A stretch of DNA of 64,000 bases from Latrodectus hesperus (Eukaryota > Arthropoda > Arachnida > Araneae > Theridiidae): the NCBI GenBank assembly GCA_037975125.1, contig CM075852.1, positions 19,635,025 through 19,699,024 of the forward strand, read 5' to 3'. Positions 1-11,563 of the stretch are shown here, piece by piece. The notes under the pieces are model-generated. The model worked only from the letters and a program-made list of their open reading frames with translations, was not told the origin of the DNA and made no database searches. Position 1 is the stretch's first letter, and each line of letters begins with the position of its first letter. The position numbers were made by a program, and so were the translations under genes.

Positions 1-293
1 AAATATACATTTTATAAAAATATTCTTTACATAAATTAATTTCTGCACTATTTAAATTTTATTTAAACATTGTCTGTTAAAGTTTTTTAAATATAGAATT
101 TTCTTTAGCTTCTTAATTGGGAATGCATTCCTAATGAATTTTTTTAAATAATTTAATTAATAACTTCTTTTTGTATTCTCAAGTTTTATAAGCCCATTAA
201 TAGACAATAACAAAAGATGAAAAAGGTGGCTGAAAGCTGTGATAATGATTTTGAATTTAAGATAAAGCTTTTATTCCATATCATAGTTCTTAA
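1..293. other. AT-rich sequence, nothing recognised
   Basis: No open frame of note, repeat or RNA gene is visible before the first SINE. Confidence 0.6.
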
Positions 294-508
294 GCCGAGT
301 TGGCAAGCGAATAGTTAAACCTCTGCCTTTCGTTCAGCAGTTTGTAAAGTGAAATCCCACTTCGGGTTTGGGTGTTTACAGTTGTTTGGAATCCATAGGT
401 TCTTAATGGTAATGGTCTATGTCCTGGTAATGGTTAACTATAGGACCTGGTCTAATTAAACCTTGTTTGAGAAAAATGACTGTTGAGCAACAAACAAATC
501 AAACCAAC
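294..508 (+). mobile_element. SINE-B copy, old and diverged
   Basis: Shows the SINE-B order: a tRNA-like head with a degraded box B, a central part with GGAATCC, the phrase ACCTGGTCTAATTA, then TGACTGTTGAGCAACAAACAAATCAAACCAAC. The central part carries an extra internal segment near 410-450, where a GTCCTGGTAATGGTTAA-type piece is partly repeated. No clear target-site duplication (TSD) was seen. Confidence 0.75.
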
Positions 509-1339
509 AGTTCCAAAGTTATACAGCTCTTAATGAATGGAAATTTCTTCAGAATCCATTTCATTGAACCTAATCAAAATTTTATATGCAAAAATAGTCA
601 TTTTCCTTGTGCGGTGAATTTGACCTGAAATTTTTCCAAATTTATTTATTCATCCCAAATGTAGAGTTGATCCCAATTTTGATCACTGAAATTGAAAATG
701 AAATAATAAACTAATTAAACTTAGGAATTAATAAATGAAAATAATAATCAAAAGAAAAATTAATTCTAAATAAAAAAAGCTTCGGTGGAAGTATTAATCT
801 TAATTTATTGGGCTGTATAAAATATTTGTGTCTAAATTTGATCTTTAAAAACTAAGAAATCAGTCATTTTTAGGATACAAAGAATTTCAGAATATCCTTT
901 GACTATTCCATTTAAATGACTCCATTTCTCTAACCTAAAAAAATGTATCAAATCAGGCAAAAATTCTTTTCTATGTTCTCTTTGAGCAAGTTTATCTTCC
1001 ATAAAGTGGTATTTGTCCCGCTGTTTGAAAGATAGCAAGGAAGGCACTTCCATAGAGAAAATAATTCTCTTTGATCTTTCTTTTAAGAAAAATGGAAACT
1101 TCGATACTCTTTTTCATATTTAAAAGTTTCCATTGCCATTATCAAAGAATTGTAAAGAAGGTTTTCCCCAGTAGATTATTTGGTGTCCTAAATAGTTCAT
1201 TTGTTTGGTTTCTAAATTGATTCACAAAAAAAAGAAATTTTTCCATCGATGCAAAGTTATCTTGACTCTGAATTAAAAACCCCTTTCTTCACAAGGATAA
1301 AACAAAGTTTTATGAGGAAATTATTCATTCTTATAATTT
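509..1339. other. AT-rich stretch without recognised features
   Basis: A 73-codon minus-strand frame at 832-1053 has no recognisable motif and no splice context. I regard it as chance. Confidence 0.5.
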
Positions 1340-1353
1340 AACATTTTATATTG

Positions 1354-1621
1354 CCGGCCACATTGTCTAGTGGTCAACGTGTCTGACTGCTGATAGGGAG
1401 GTCCTGGGTTCGAATTCCGGTTCGGGCATAGATGTACTTTCTCTCTCTATCCTGTATTTGTCTTTTCATTGTATGAATGTGGAGTAAATGTTTGCCTACC
1501 CTATAAACGGGTCCCTATGTGTACTGTGAAAGTCGGACTCCACACCAAAATACGGTTCAGTTGGAAAAGTGGAGCAGCGCACCCCATGTTGCCAGTCTGG
1601 CTGGCACACGACGACAACAAC
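1354..1621 (+). mobile_element. SINE-A1 copy with 14-bp target-site duplication
   Basis: The tRNA-like head has box A (TGTCTAGTGG) and box B (GGTTCGAATTCC). It is followed by the C/T-rich spacer, the ATGAATGTGGAG...CCTATAAACGGG central region, and the A1 3' end with a short GC hairpin and ACGACGACAACAAC tail. The 14-bp TSD AACATTTTATATTG flanks it at 1340-1353 and 1619-1632, sharing the AAC of the tail. The open frame 1519-1725 is contained in or read out of this SINE and is not a gene. Confidence 0.93.
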
Positions 1622-1632
1622 ATTTTATATTG

Positions 1633-3155
1633 AAATTTATTATATCCATTCAATTTGAAACTTTAACTGTCCTAACAAAAACAAACTGTCAATTAAATCA
1701 TAAAGAACAATATCTCAGTCATTGAACTTAAATTTTGACATTTTTTAAAAATTATATAAAAATTCGAAAAATAAAAACCCGAATTCTAATCTTTAATTTT
1801 CTAAATTCGACTTTCTTGTAGTTGAATATTTTTACATATTAAATTTAATAATTAAAATTGTTTTCTTATGTAACCATAACTTAGTCTTAGTTTAATATAA
1901 TGTTGAATTTAGTAAAAACAATTATTAATTTGCTGCTCATTTAAATGCTATCATTCATCCCGCAGCATTAAAATTAAATCACTTAACATTTTATTATTAT
2001 TTTAACAAAAACTTCCAATTTATTTGAGAACTTACAGAATTTTCAAATTTGAGTTAGAATTAAAAGTACATTCTCCATTACCTTGAAAAAAATATGAAAT
2101 TAAATTTCACTTATTAATCATGCGTCAACCATTAATTATACTAACACACGAAAGGAGAATTTCAGCACTACAAGCAGTATTCATCACAGTCCTTGAGAAG
2201 TATGAAGTGATCTCTTATTCTGGACATAAATAATTAACCGCGAAAATGTAGGTCTATCTGTAAAGCTTCATTGTAAAGAAAAAACATTACTTCCATTAGT
2301 GTAACCCGATCGCTCATAGAATCTAAGTTCATTTAAAAATATAATAATTTCAATTAGTCATTAACTTCTTTTATATCTTTAAGATTTCTGGAAGAGTTAT
2401 GAGTATTAATTGCTGATTTTTTGTGTCCTATTTTTGAAACTGTAAAAAAACTGACTTGGACAAATGCCAACTTTAAATGAGTCTACAAATAACATTAATC
2501 TGTAATGAAGTAAATTTATACTGCAAAACATGAATGAAAAATTAATTTTTTATGATTCACAAATACAAATATTTTGATTTAATTTTATAAAAAATAAAAC
2601 CTAAAATCACTTAGTTTTCTTTAAAAATTTAATTTTAAAAAATGGAACCTAAAACATAATTTCGGAACATTTTTCCATAAATATGTTGCCATATCGAACC
2701 AAATTCATATATTCAAAATAATGTTTTCTCATATAACCTGTAATTTGTATATAAATTTAGCTTATTTATTATATTTTATAGCGAAACTAAATTTTTTTAG
2801 GATATCAATTTAGATATTAACTGATGAGGAATATATTTGGATTTTTTTATACCAGAGTTACATTGGGTTGAGAAACTAAAAAATTATTTCATTCTTTTTT
2901 AATCATTAAAATGCACTACCTGGTTCTAGGATTTTGGTACTTAGATTATATTTAGTTTGTTTCCTTTAAAATGTGTGTTCGTATTAAAGTCGCTTATATC
3001 ATATGATTTAATCATTAAAATAAACATTTTCATGCAAGGTAGTAATTTGTTAATTTGCAATTAACTTTTTTTTCTACAGCGCACTTTTGAGATTACAAGT
3101 AGCCACCACTGGGAAAGGGAAATATTATGCAAACATATCAAAAGACATAGAAAAG
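1633..3155. other. AT-rich stretch without recognised features
   Basis: No coding frame, TE domain or structured repeat is recognisable over 1.5 kb. Confidence 0.5.
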
Positions 3156-3212
3156 GGTTAACCTCTAGGCCACAATTTAACTGTTCATGGGTTCATTTCC
3201 TGGTATGCAGAT
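3156..3212 (+). mobile_element. Fragment of an older SINE-B head, interrupted by the next SINE
   Basis: GGTTAACCTCTAGGCC...AACTGTTCATGGGTTCATTTCCTGG matches the SINE-B head (GGTTAGCGCTCTTGCC...CAACAGTTCGTGGGTTCGAATCCC) with many substitutions. A younger SINE-B is inserted just after it. A possible remainder resumes after 3414 (about 3455-3490). Confidence 0.6.
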
Positions 3213-3226
3213 GTTCTTGATTCAGC

Positions 3227-3400
3227 GCTGAGCTGGTAGCCGAATGGTTAACGCTCTTGCCTTTGGTTCAACAGTTCGTGAGTTCGAATCCCATCTTGGG
3301 CATTGATGTTTGTAGTGGTTCGGAATCCACTTTAAGCTGTAGGTCCCAGTCTAATTAGCCCTCGTGTGCAAAAACTGACCGTTGAGCGACAAACAAACAG
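3227..3400 (+). mobile_element. SINE-B copy with 14-bp target-site duplication
   Basis: A near-complete SINE-B: GAGCTGGTAGCCGAATGG head, box B GTTCGAATCCC, GTGGTTCGGAATCC, GGTCCCAGTCTAATTAGCC and the GACCGTTGAGCGACAAACAAAC end. TSD GTTCTTGATTCAGC (3213-3226) and GTTCTTGGTTCAGC (3401-3414) differ at one base. Confidence 0.92.
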
Positions 3401-3414
3401 GTTCTTGGTTCAGC

Positions 3415-4216
3415 ATCGTCTCTAGGATTTTGGAACAAATCTTAAAGATTATTTTGAAAAATCTGACCGCGCTCGCCCAGAGCAACAAAATGAATCCTTG
3501 AAATTCATAAATTTTAGTGCAAAATCTACGGGATGTTTTGCACTGTATTGCAATTATTAGTTATATTAAATGAAAGGTTGATCTAGGTTTATTTTGCTTT
3601 TCATGCTTTATTTAATAGGTTTTTAAATATGAATTTACAGAAATCCACGTTCATGCTCTTAAGCATTCCTCTATCATATAACAAATTTGTATTAGAAATT
3701 TGAATACTTTCAGCTCATTATCTAAACAGCAGAAGAGCGTCATCACTACGTCACATTCTTCTTAAATATCTTCTTTTTATACAAAACTAATGGCCCTGTG
3801 GGATAATGACAATGTTTTTAATTTAGCAAATGAATTGTTACTTTTCCAACAGAAATTTTACTTTTAAAATGTATCATAAAAATGGCATTTAGTTTTTTTG
3901 AAAGATTAATTCCTAACGTTTATTGTTTAAATGACATTCTTGATGAAAATTTCTGTTTCTATATATATTCCGCTTTAAAAATATTTGCAAAATGTATCGT
4001 AAATCAAACTAATATCATTGTTTGTAAATTTGATTGATTGTATTGTAAATTCATGTTTGCCATTGTGTTGATTGAGTCCAACGCAAACTTAAATATTTTT
4101 TGTTTTGGACAACCTGTTTTTGAGACGAGTAAATTCTATTTGACACTGCTTATAATGCAACAGCTGCCGTAAAGCATTTGAATATGCGTTGTGTGTTGAT
4201 TTCCGGGAGAATTTAT
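3415..4216. other. AT-rich stretch, possible old SINE-B remnant at its left edge
   Basis: About 3455-3490 (GAAAAATCTGACCGCGCTCGCCCAGAGC) weakly resembles a SINE-B 3' end. The rest holds nothing recognised. Confidence 0.4.
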
Positions 4217-4230
4217 CAAGAATAAAACTG

Positions 4231-4414
4231 CCGAGCTGGCAGCCGAATGGTTAGCGCTCTTGCCTTCGGTTCAACAGTTCGTGGGTTCGAATCCCACCTT
4301 GGGCATGGATGTTTGTAGTGGTTCGGATTCCACTTTAAACCGTAAGTCCCGGTCTAATTAGCCCCCGTGTGCAAAAAATGACCGTTGAGCGGCAAACAAA
4401 CCAACCAAACCAAC
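4231..4414 (+). mobile_element. SINE-B copy, young-looking, with target-site duplication
   Basis: An intact head (CTGGCAGCCGAATGG), box B GGTTCGAATCCC and the full 3' end AATGACCGTTGAGCGGCAAAC with a CAAACCAACC tail. TSD CAAGAATAAAACTG (4217-4230) and CAAGAATAAAGCTG (4415-4428) differ at one base. It is a good SINE-B reference copy. Confidence 0.95.
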
Positions 4415-4499
4415 CAAGAATAAAGCTGCTTTACTTATATTTGACCAGAAGATCAGAAATTAATGAGATATATTTTCGCTTCCGTGGAAATTTTCTATA

Positions 4500-5022
4500 T
4501 TAAGGGCGTGTAAAGAAAAATTTTCAAGAAATTGCATATTCAAATTATATATACATGTGTACATAAGAAATTTTGTTAAGAGACAATTCAATTTTAGGTG
4601 AATTTGAACTTCCTGAAAATTGATTTCAATACTTTAAAGCTTATATGGCAGTATGTTAAGTTATTAATGAATAAAAAATTTTCTAAATGGAATTAATTTT
4701 AGATTTATTGAGAAAAAATTTAATGAATTAAAAAGTAAAAACAGTTGGGTATTTTAATTATTATTATTGAAATAACATAAATTGCATAGCTGTATAAAAA
4801 TAACTTAATATGCAGGCAACCCTACATTACACATAAGAAAATTTTACATTAAATAGAGATTATATTCATAAATTGGCAATGAAATTAGAATATCAGAAAA
4901 TTGAGCAAATTGCTTGTTATTGCTGCCTAAAATTGAATTGCCTTTTAACAATTTCTTATATATATATGTATATATAATTTGAACATGCAATTTCTTGAAA
5001 ACTTTTCTTTACATGCCCTTAA
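4500..5022. mobile_element. Non-autonomous DNA element (MITE) with ~99-bp terminal inverted repeats
   Basis: The first ~99 bases (4500-4598), starting TTAAGGGCGTGTAAAG, match the reverse complement of 4925-5022 with scattered substitutions. The match runs through AAATTGCAT, TTCAAATTATATATAC, TAAGAAATT and CAATTCAATTTTAGG. The internal ~325 bp is AT-rich with no transposase frame. TTAA at both ends is compatible with a TTAA duplication, but a TA duplication cannot be excluded, so the superfamily is open. Confidence 0.85.
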
Positions 5023-5890
5023 TATTTCACTATATTCAAACACGTTATGAGATTTGTATTATTCAAATAAAAAAATAACATGGAAAAGCTTGGAAAACTA
5101 AGTCTCACATAATTAACATCAATGTTTTTCAGTACAATATGCATTTAAATCAAATTTGTTTCTTCTGACGTATTATTTTAAGGATTTTCTGGCTGGCTAT
5201 CATAAATTGAATAGAAATCTCTTTATTTCTGCAATATTCCTTATCATTTATCGTAAAAAAAGGGTCATTTTGATATACGACTTGTGAGTTTCTTTTCTAA
5301 GGAACAAAGAGAAAGTTTGTTTTTCTCATAACAGTGTTCTTTAAATGGCTGGTGCGATAAATCATCTCCAGCCGTTAAGTGAGAAAACCTTGGAGACCAA
5401 TAAAAAACCCAATTAAGATGGTTATGTATGTGAAGTCGATGGAGAAGAGTTATATCTGCTCTTCTATGTTCTGATAGCAATGGTACATTGATTTCACTTT
5501 TTTTCAACTCCAAAAATTCTTTATTTTTCGATCATTCATTTATTTTTTACTATCTTTTATATATTTCGTAATATGCTTGGATTCCACAATTCAGGTTCAT
5601 TCACAGGGTAAAGAGAATTTAATAAATTTTCTCTTTAAACTAAAGTAAACAGAGCCTTTAAAAATTTTGCCTTATATTTCTTTTAGTCTCTGACTTACAA
5701 TAATTTAAAGTTAGATTTAAAATTATAGAAAATAAAGCTGTATAATTTTTAGCAGAATATTTAAGTTCTTGGCTACCATATGTCGTGTGTTAAACCCAGT
5801 TTAGTGTATAACGTTACAAATTTATAAATAATGATTGTATTTGTCTTAAAATATCTCAGACAGATCGGAAATTCTCACATTTTGGGCAAA
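5023..5890. other. No recognised feature
   Basis: The 82-codon minus-strand frame at 5265-5513 lies in a slightly less AT-rich patch but shows no family motif. Confidence 0.45.
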
Positions 5891-5899
5891 AATTGCGGT

Positions 5900-6412
5900 A
5901 TTTAGACGTGTTGTAATTTAAAAACGGATTTTTTTAATGATTTGGCGACAGTTGGCGAGATTCTTGGAGACTTGGCGACGGTTGGCAAGATTCTTGACGA
6001 CTTGGCGAGAAAATGATACTTCTGGAAACATCCATCACCTAAGCTCTCAGACCAATATTTTTTGAGATAGCCTAGAAGCTTCCAGAACCTTGACGAAACT
6101 GGTAGATTTCTCCGCCAAGTCAGGTATAAATACCGCAGCCCGACATGGAAGAGTCAGTTTTGTGAAGACAGTCAGTGAAGACGATTTGTTGTGACTGCTA
6201 GTTGTTCTCTGTCTGAGGTATTTGAGATCTGTGATTGGAAGCTGTTTCTTATTATATCTGACGAATTGTAGCTGTATAATTGTGATTGTTCCAGCGGGAG
6301 TTTCTTATATCTAGTGAAGTTTTTACGAATAAAAGTCTTGTGTTCATTAAGTGGTTGCTTTATTCAACTCTCAATCGAAACGAACCCGTGAAGCTCGGTA
6401 CAATATGTAACC
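5900..6412 (+). mobile_element. Probable solo LTR (U3-R-U5-like promoter block)
   Basis: A GC-richer block has the layout of a retroelement LTR. A tandem repeat lies at its 5' side. A TATA box (GGTATAAATACCGC, about 6122-6135) stands in mid-element, followed by a transcribed-leader-like stretch. A polyadenylation signal (CGAATAAAAGTC, about 6327) is followed by a T/G-rich segment. No gag/pol reading frame lies beside it, so it would be a solo LTR. Exact ends and the target duplication could not be fixed. The alternative is a cellular promoter. Confidence 0.45.
5942..6009 (+). repeat. 30-bp tandem repeat, 2.3 copies
   Basis: Two copies (5942-5971 and 5972-6001) begin TTGGCGAC and contain GATTCTTG. 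A third start, TTGGCGAG, follows. They lie upstream of the TATA box of the LTR-like block, where LTR enhancer repeats usually sit. Confidence 0.8.
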
Positions 6413-7849
<1,437 letters not shown>

Positions 7850-7977
7850 GGTTTTAAAATTTAAAACGCTTTGATTGATTTTTTTCTTCTGCTTAAAATA
7901 TTCGAATGAAAGAAAAGCTCTCATTTCTTCTCATTTTAGATGCTTTTTTTCAAATTAGCAAGTTAAACAAACAACTG

Positions 7978-8245
7978 CCGCCCAACTTTTCTAGTAGTCA
8001 GTGTGTCTGACTGCGGATAAAGAGGTCCTGGGTTTGAATCCCGGTTCGGGCATGGATGTACTTTTTCTCCATCTATCTTGTCTTTGTCCTTTCCTTGTAT
8101 GAATGTGGAGTGAATGATTGCCTACTCTATAAATGGGTACCTATGGCATGTGTGTACTGATTAAGTCGGACTCCACACCAAAATATGGTTCAGTTGGAAA
8201 AGTAGAGCAGTGCACCCCATATTGCCAGCCTGGCTGGCACACGAC
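7978..8245 (+). mobile_element. SINE-A1 copy inserted into an older SINE-B
   Basis: Full A1 structure: head with box B GGTTTGAATCCC, central ATGAATGTGGAG...CTATAAATGGG, and the A1 3' end with CCAGCCTGGCTGG before ACGACAACAA. The 12-bp TSD AACAAACAACTG lies at 7966-7977 and 8246-8257. The target is the head of a SINE-B whose remainder continues from 8258. Confidence 0.93.
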
Positions 8246-8257
8246 AACAAACAACTG

Positions 8258-8385
8258 AATGGTTAGAGCACTTGTTTTCCATATTTTGCTGTTTCGGTTA
8301 CCATCTTGGGTGTGAACGCTTGTAATGGTTTGAAATCCAGTATAAACTGCAGGTTCCATTCTGATTAGTCCTTGTGTGCAAGAAA
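8258..8385 (+). mobile_element. SINE-B, old copy split by the SINE-A1 insertion
   Basis: AATGGTTAGAGCACTTG... through ...TTTGAAATCC...CTGCAGGTTCCATTCTGATTAGTCC...TGTGTGCAAG follows SINE-B order. Its first bases lie before 7966 on the other side of the inserted A1. Confidence 0.75.
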
Positions 8386-10380
8386 TAAATTCGGATCAAC
8401 AATCTGAATCCAATTAAATTGGGAATGCTTATAGTTTGAAATCATTTAGTATAAATACAGAAAATTTAATTTATATTTAGTTTCAAAAACAGATTGGTAC
8501 TTTGCTTCAAATTGCATTAAAATTATAAAACTGATGTTTTTATAATAATAATAATATGTGTATAATTCTTATAAAATAAATTGAAAGATAAAGCCCAAAA
8601 CAATGTAAGAAGTCACGGAAAATTCTTATTCCTATCAAAATATTTTACTTACATAATTATTATAAAATGAATTTAAAATTTACAATGATTTAATTAAACA
8701 TTGGATTAGAGTATAATTTTGATTAATTGGAAAAATATGTTCGAAATTGATTATTAAAACTTAATATCACGTAAATCAAATTTGTGTAAAATTGCATTTA
8801 TTATGTAAGAGGCGTATAAATCTGATAATATAATCAGAGAGAATAATTAGTGAAAATGGTCTTTTGATTAGTACATTAAAAATAATTTTACTAAACTATG
8901 TTATTTAACAAATTGTAATCATATATTGCTTTAACAAGACCAGACCAACATTTGCTAATGACCAGATTTTCAGAAAGCAATACTTCTCTCTTTGGCTGAC
9001 TAATTAAAGAAATGGCATGTATCGAATTCATGGTAACTTTTAACTCGGATGCTGACAATTAATTTAAAGCGTATTTCCTTAATGACCCTTGCGATACTCT
9101 GTATACTGAAGATATTTATGGTTTTTAAAGCAGTTTAGTTTGACAGAAAATTTAATTTAAATAATTTAGTTCCTTATTTAACAAGATTAGAAAAATGTCG
9201 TAATGATGTTAGAAATAACTTACTATAGAAATTTAGATCCCAAGTGATTATAATAGTTATATTTTCTGCTTGTTCTTAACATATTTTAACTATTCAAATG
9301 CCATTATTTCAATATTAAATAGTTGAAGAGAATACTCAATATAATGAGTTTACAAATTTTGTATCTTATGATTTATAATATATTGTATTTACATTTCTTT
9401 TATTAGTATAAAAGAGGAATCTTTTGATATTGGAACTGGAATCTTATTGAAACTGGAATTGTTCTTTATCTTTATTCGAATCATTAAGATAATCTTGATC
9501 ACATTCTGAAAAGTAAAATTACTGATGCAAGAATTACAGAAACAACTTCCTGATTTTAAAATAATTTTAAATGTAAAATAACAGTATTGCATGCCAACTG
9601 TTTGCAAAGAATATGCAAACTTGTACGAATATTTATTCGAACTGATACAGTAATGGAGTAGGGATTGAGTACAGAAAGGATTTCTTATAATAAACATAAA
9701 CAACATAAAACGTTGAAATTTATAAAACATACAAGAACTTATAATTTTGCATGAACGATGGATTTAAAGAATTATTTTTTGTCAAAGTGAAAAATAAACT
9801 TGGCAATAAGTTATATCAACTGTTCATAACAGACCAAGTTTCAAGGTAAGCAGTTGTTTCTGCATAAGAAAGTAATTCACCAATGAATGACTCTGTCAAC
9901 CTGGGCAATAAGCTTTGAAGCCAATGAAGGAATTTAATGTAGCATTTTTAAATTTTTCCTCGATATAATGGGGCAATTGTGAGGTCTTTAGTATATAAGT
10001 CACAATGAAGCTCTAAAAAAATTCTTTTGTTAGGTGTTGTAATTTGTTCGTATGTATAGGATACAGCATTTTGTACAGGATGAAATTAAGTGCTTTGTTG
10101 GTGTATTTACCAGAGAGTGCTATCGGTTTCTCGACATCTTTGGGATTTTGGAATGGATTAGTTCTACAAAGACTAGATATTCCTCACAAAAGCATCTTAA
10201 ATGACTTTGGAAATTTTTAGCCTCATGATTTCCTAGCGTCTTCCTGGAGGAGACTCTAATCATTTGCTTCTGCTTTGTTTCATCAATAATTCAACTTAAA
10301 AGTTTTAAAGCAATGCTGCCAACATGGATCATCAAAGTTATAAAACAAGGTTTTTTATTTTTTATTTAACATTCTTTTAT
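8386..10380. other. Long AT-rich stretch without recognised features
   Basis: The 113-codon minus-strand frame at 9389-9730 is low-complexity (Phe/Ile/Asn/Lys/Ser) and has no TE or host motif. About 10040-10260 is slightly GC-richer but unassigned. Confidence 0.45.
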
Positions 10381-10414
10381 GTGGTGGGTGGGTGGGACTA
10401 ATCCCCATCTGGTC

Positions 10415-10850
10415 TAGTGGAACTAGACCAGATCCATGAGATCGTAGATAGACAAAAATTCCAAAAGCAGTTGTGGACTTTTCACAGCCTCTTCACGAGA
10501 AAACCCCAAACACTTCAAGATGTGTTGCGGGCAAAAAGGAGCATTGTCGCACGTGGGGCATGAAGGGTATTTTCTTTCACCATTCTCAAAGATCATACAC
10601 CTCAAGTGGCCAGTAGAAAGTCGAGACAGTGTCGTCTGATGTACTCAGGAGCCCTTAAATGCTGTGGCGGCTCCAGGATGTCTTTGGAAGTACCAAGGTT
10701 GAGCAGGAGGGTCAGCCCAGGTTTTAAAAGTAAGTTGTTTAGTAAGGGAAGATATCTCTGATGGTGTTAGTGCCATGCAATCTTCCGGGTTCAGACTTCT
10801 ACCTTAGAATCTAATATAGAACAAGGTCCTCCAGTTTTCCGGATCAACAG
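10415..10850 (-). pseudogene. Non-LTR retrotransposon 3' end (cysteine-knuckle C-terminus)
   Basis: On the minus strand the reading begins around PSEISSLTKQLTFKTW and continues through QRHPGAA. After one stop it runs through LSRLSTGHLRCMIFENGER, CPTCDNAP, QHILKCLGFSREE and LLLEFLSIYDLMDLV. The Cys-x2-Cys...His-x3-Cys spacing after a tract meant to follow RNase H is typical of the C-terminus of I/LOA/Jockey-like LINE ORF2 proteins. Only the last ~140 codons remain, with at least one stop, so it is a 5'-truncated dead copy. The same end (HIL-CLG.SR..., MDLV) recurs at 27345-27545 and, in part, at 57870-58131. Confidence 0.75.
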
Positions 10851-11046
10851 AAGCTGTCAAATTTTCCCCTTTACTATGAGTCTCATTCTTTTATAATTTA
10901 AGTATATCAGATTACATATATGTATCCTCTACCAATTTGACTATAAACGAGGAAACAAATCTTAGCTTTAAGAATAATAAATTCATTTTAATGAAAATTT
11001 TCCAATTAATTTTTTAATGTTTATCTGTGTTAGGCACTTTTGTGTT

Positions 11047-11175
11047 CAGCTGAGAAATTTGTGGGTTCCCTTTTTTTCTAGAGAACAGATATATGTAAAG
11101 ATTTAGAATCCATGTTTTAACTGTAGGTCCTGCTTAAATTATGATTAGTGTGCAAAAAGTGACAAGAGAATGAAA
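11047..11175 (+). mobile_element. SINE-B fragment, old
   Basis: GTGGGTTCCC, then AGAATCCATGTTTTAACTG, AGGTCCTG and TTAGTGTGCAAAAAGTGAC keep SINE-B order, with a degraded head. Confidence 0.55.
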
Positions 11176-11275
11176 AATTAATTGACAAATGTTTTAACTT
11201 AAAACTTTAAATTTATGTAAACTTTAAATTTCGGTAAACTTAAAAATTATGTTTTTAATATTTATGATGTTTTTT

Positions 11276-11552
11276 GTTGTTGTCGTGTGCCAACTAGGCT
11301 GGGTATATCGGGTGCGCTGCTCCAACTTGCCAACTCAGCCATAATTTGGTGTGGATTCAGATTTCCACAGTACATACATGCCATAGGGACCCGTTTATAG
11401 GGTAGGCAGCCATTAACAACCCATTCATAAAAGGAAAGGAAGAAGACAGGATAGATGGAGAGAGAAAGTACTTCCATGCCCGAACCGAGATTCGAACCCA
11501 GGATCTCCTTATCCACAGTCAGGCACACTGACCACTAGACAAGATGGGCGAC
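11276..11552 (-). mobile_element. SINE-A1 copy, minus strand, with target-site duplication
   Basis: Reads on the minus strand from the head (box B GGTTCGAATCTC) to the A1 tail, seen on the plus strand as GTTGTTGTCGTGTGCC. The 11-bp TSD ATGATGTTTTT is at about 11264-11275 and 11553-11563. The open frame at 11262-11528 is this SINE. Confidence 0.92.
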
Positions 11553-11563
11553 ATGATGTTTTT

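Noticed and set aside
1380..1425. tRNA gene (box A and box B with GGTTCGAATCC), also at every other SINE head
   Set aside because: Box spacing is tRNA-like, but each head continues into the SINE body. No closed acceptor stem with a CCA-proximal end is present, and many copies have target-site duplications, so they are SINE heads, not tRNA genes.
9389..9730. 113-codon minus-strand open frame
   Set aside because: Low-complexity Phe/Ile/Asn/Lys content typical of AT-rich chance frames; no splice or family signals.
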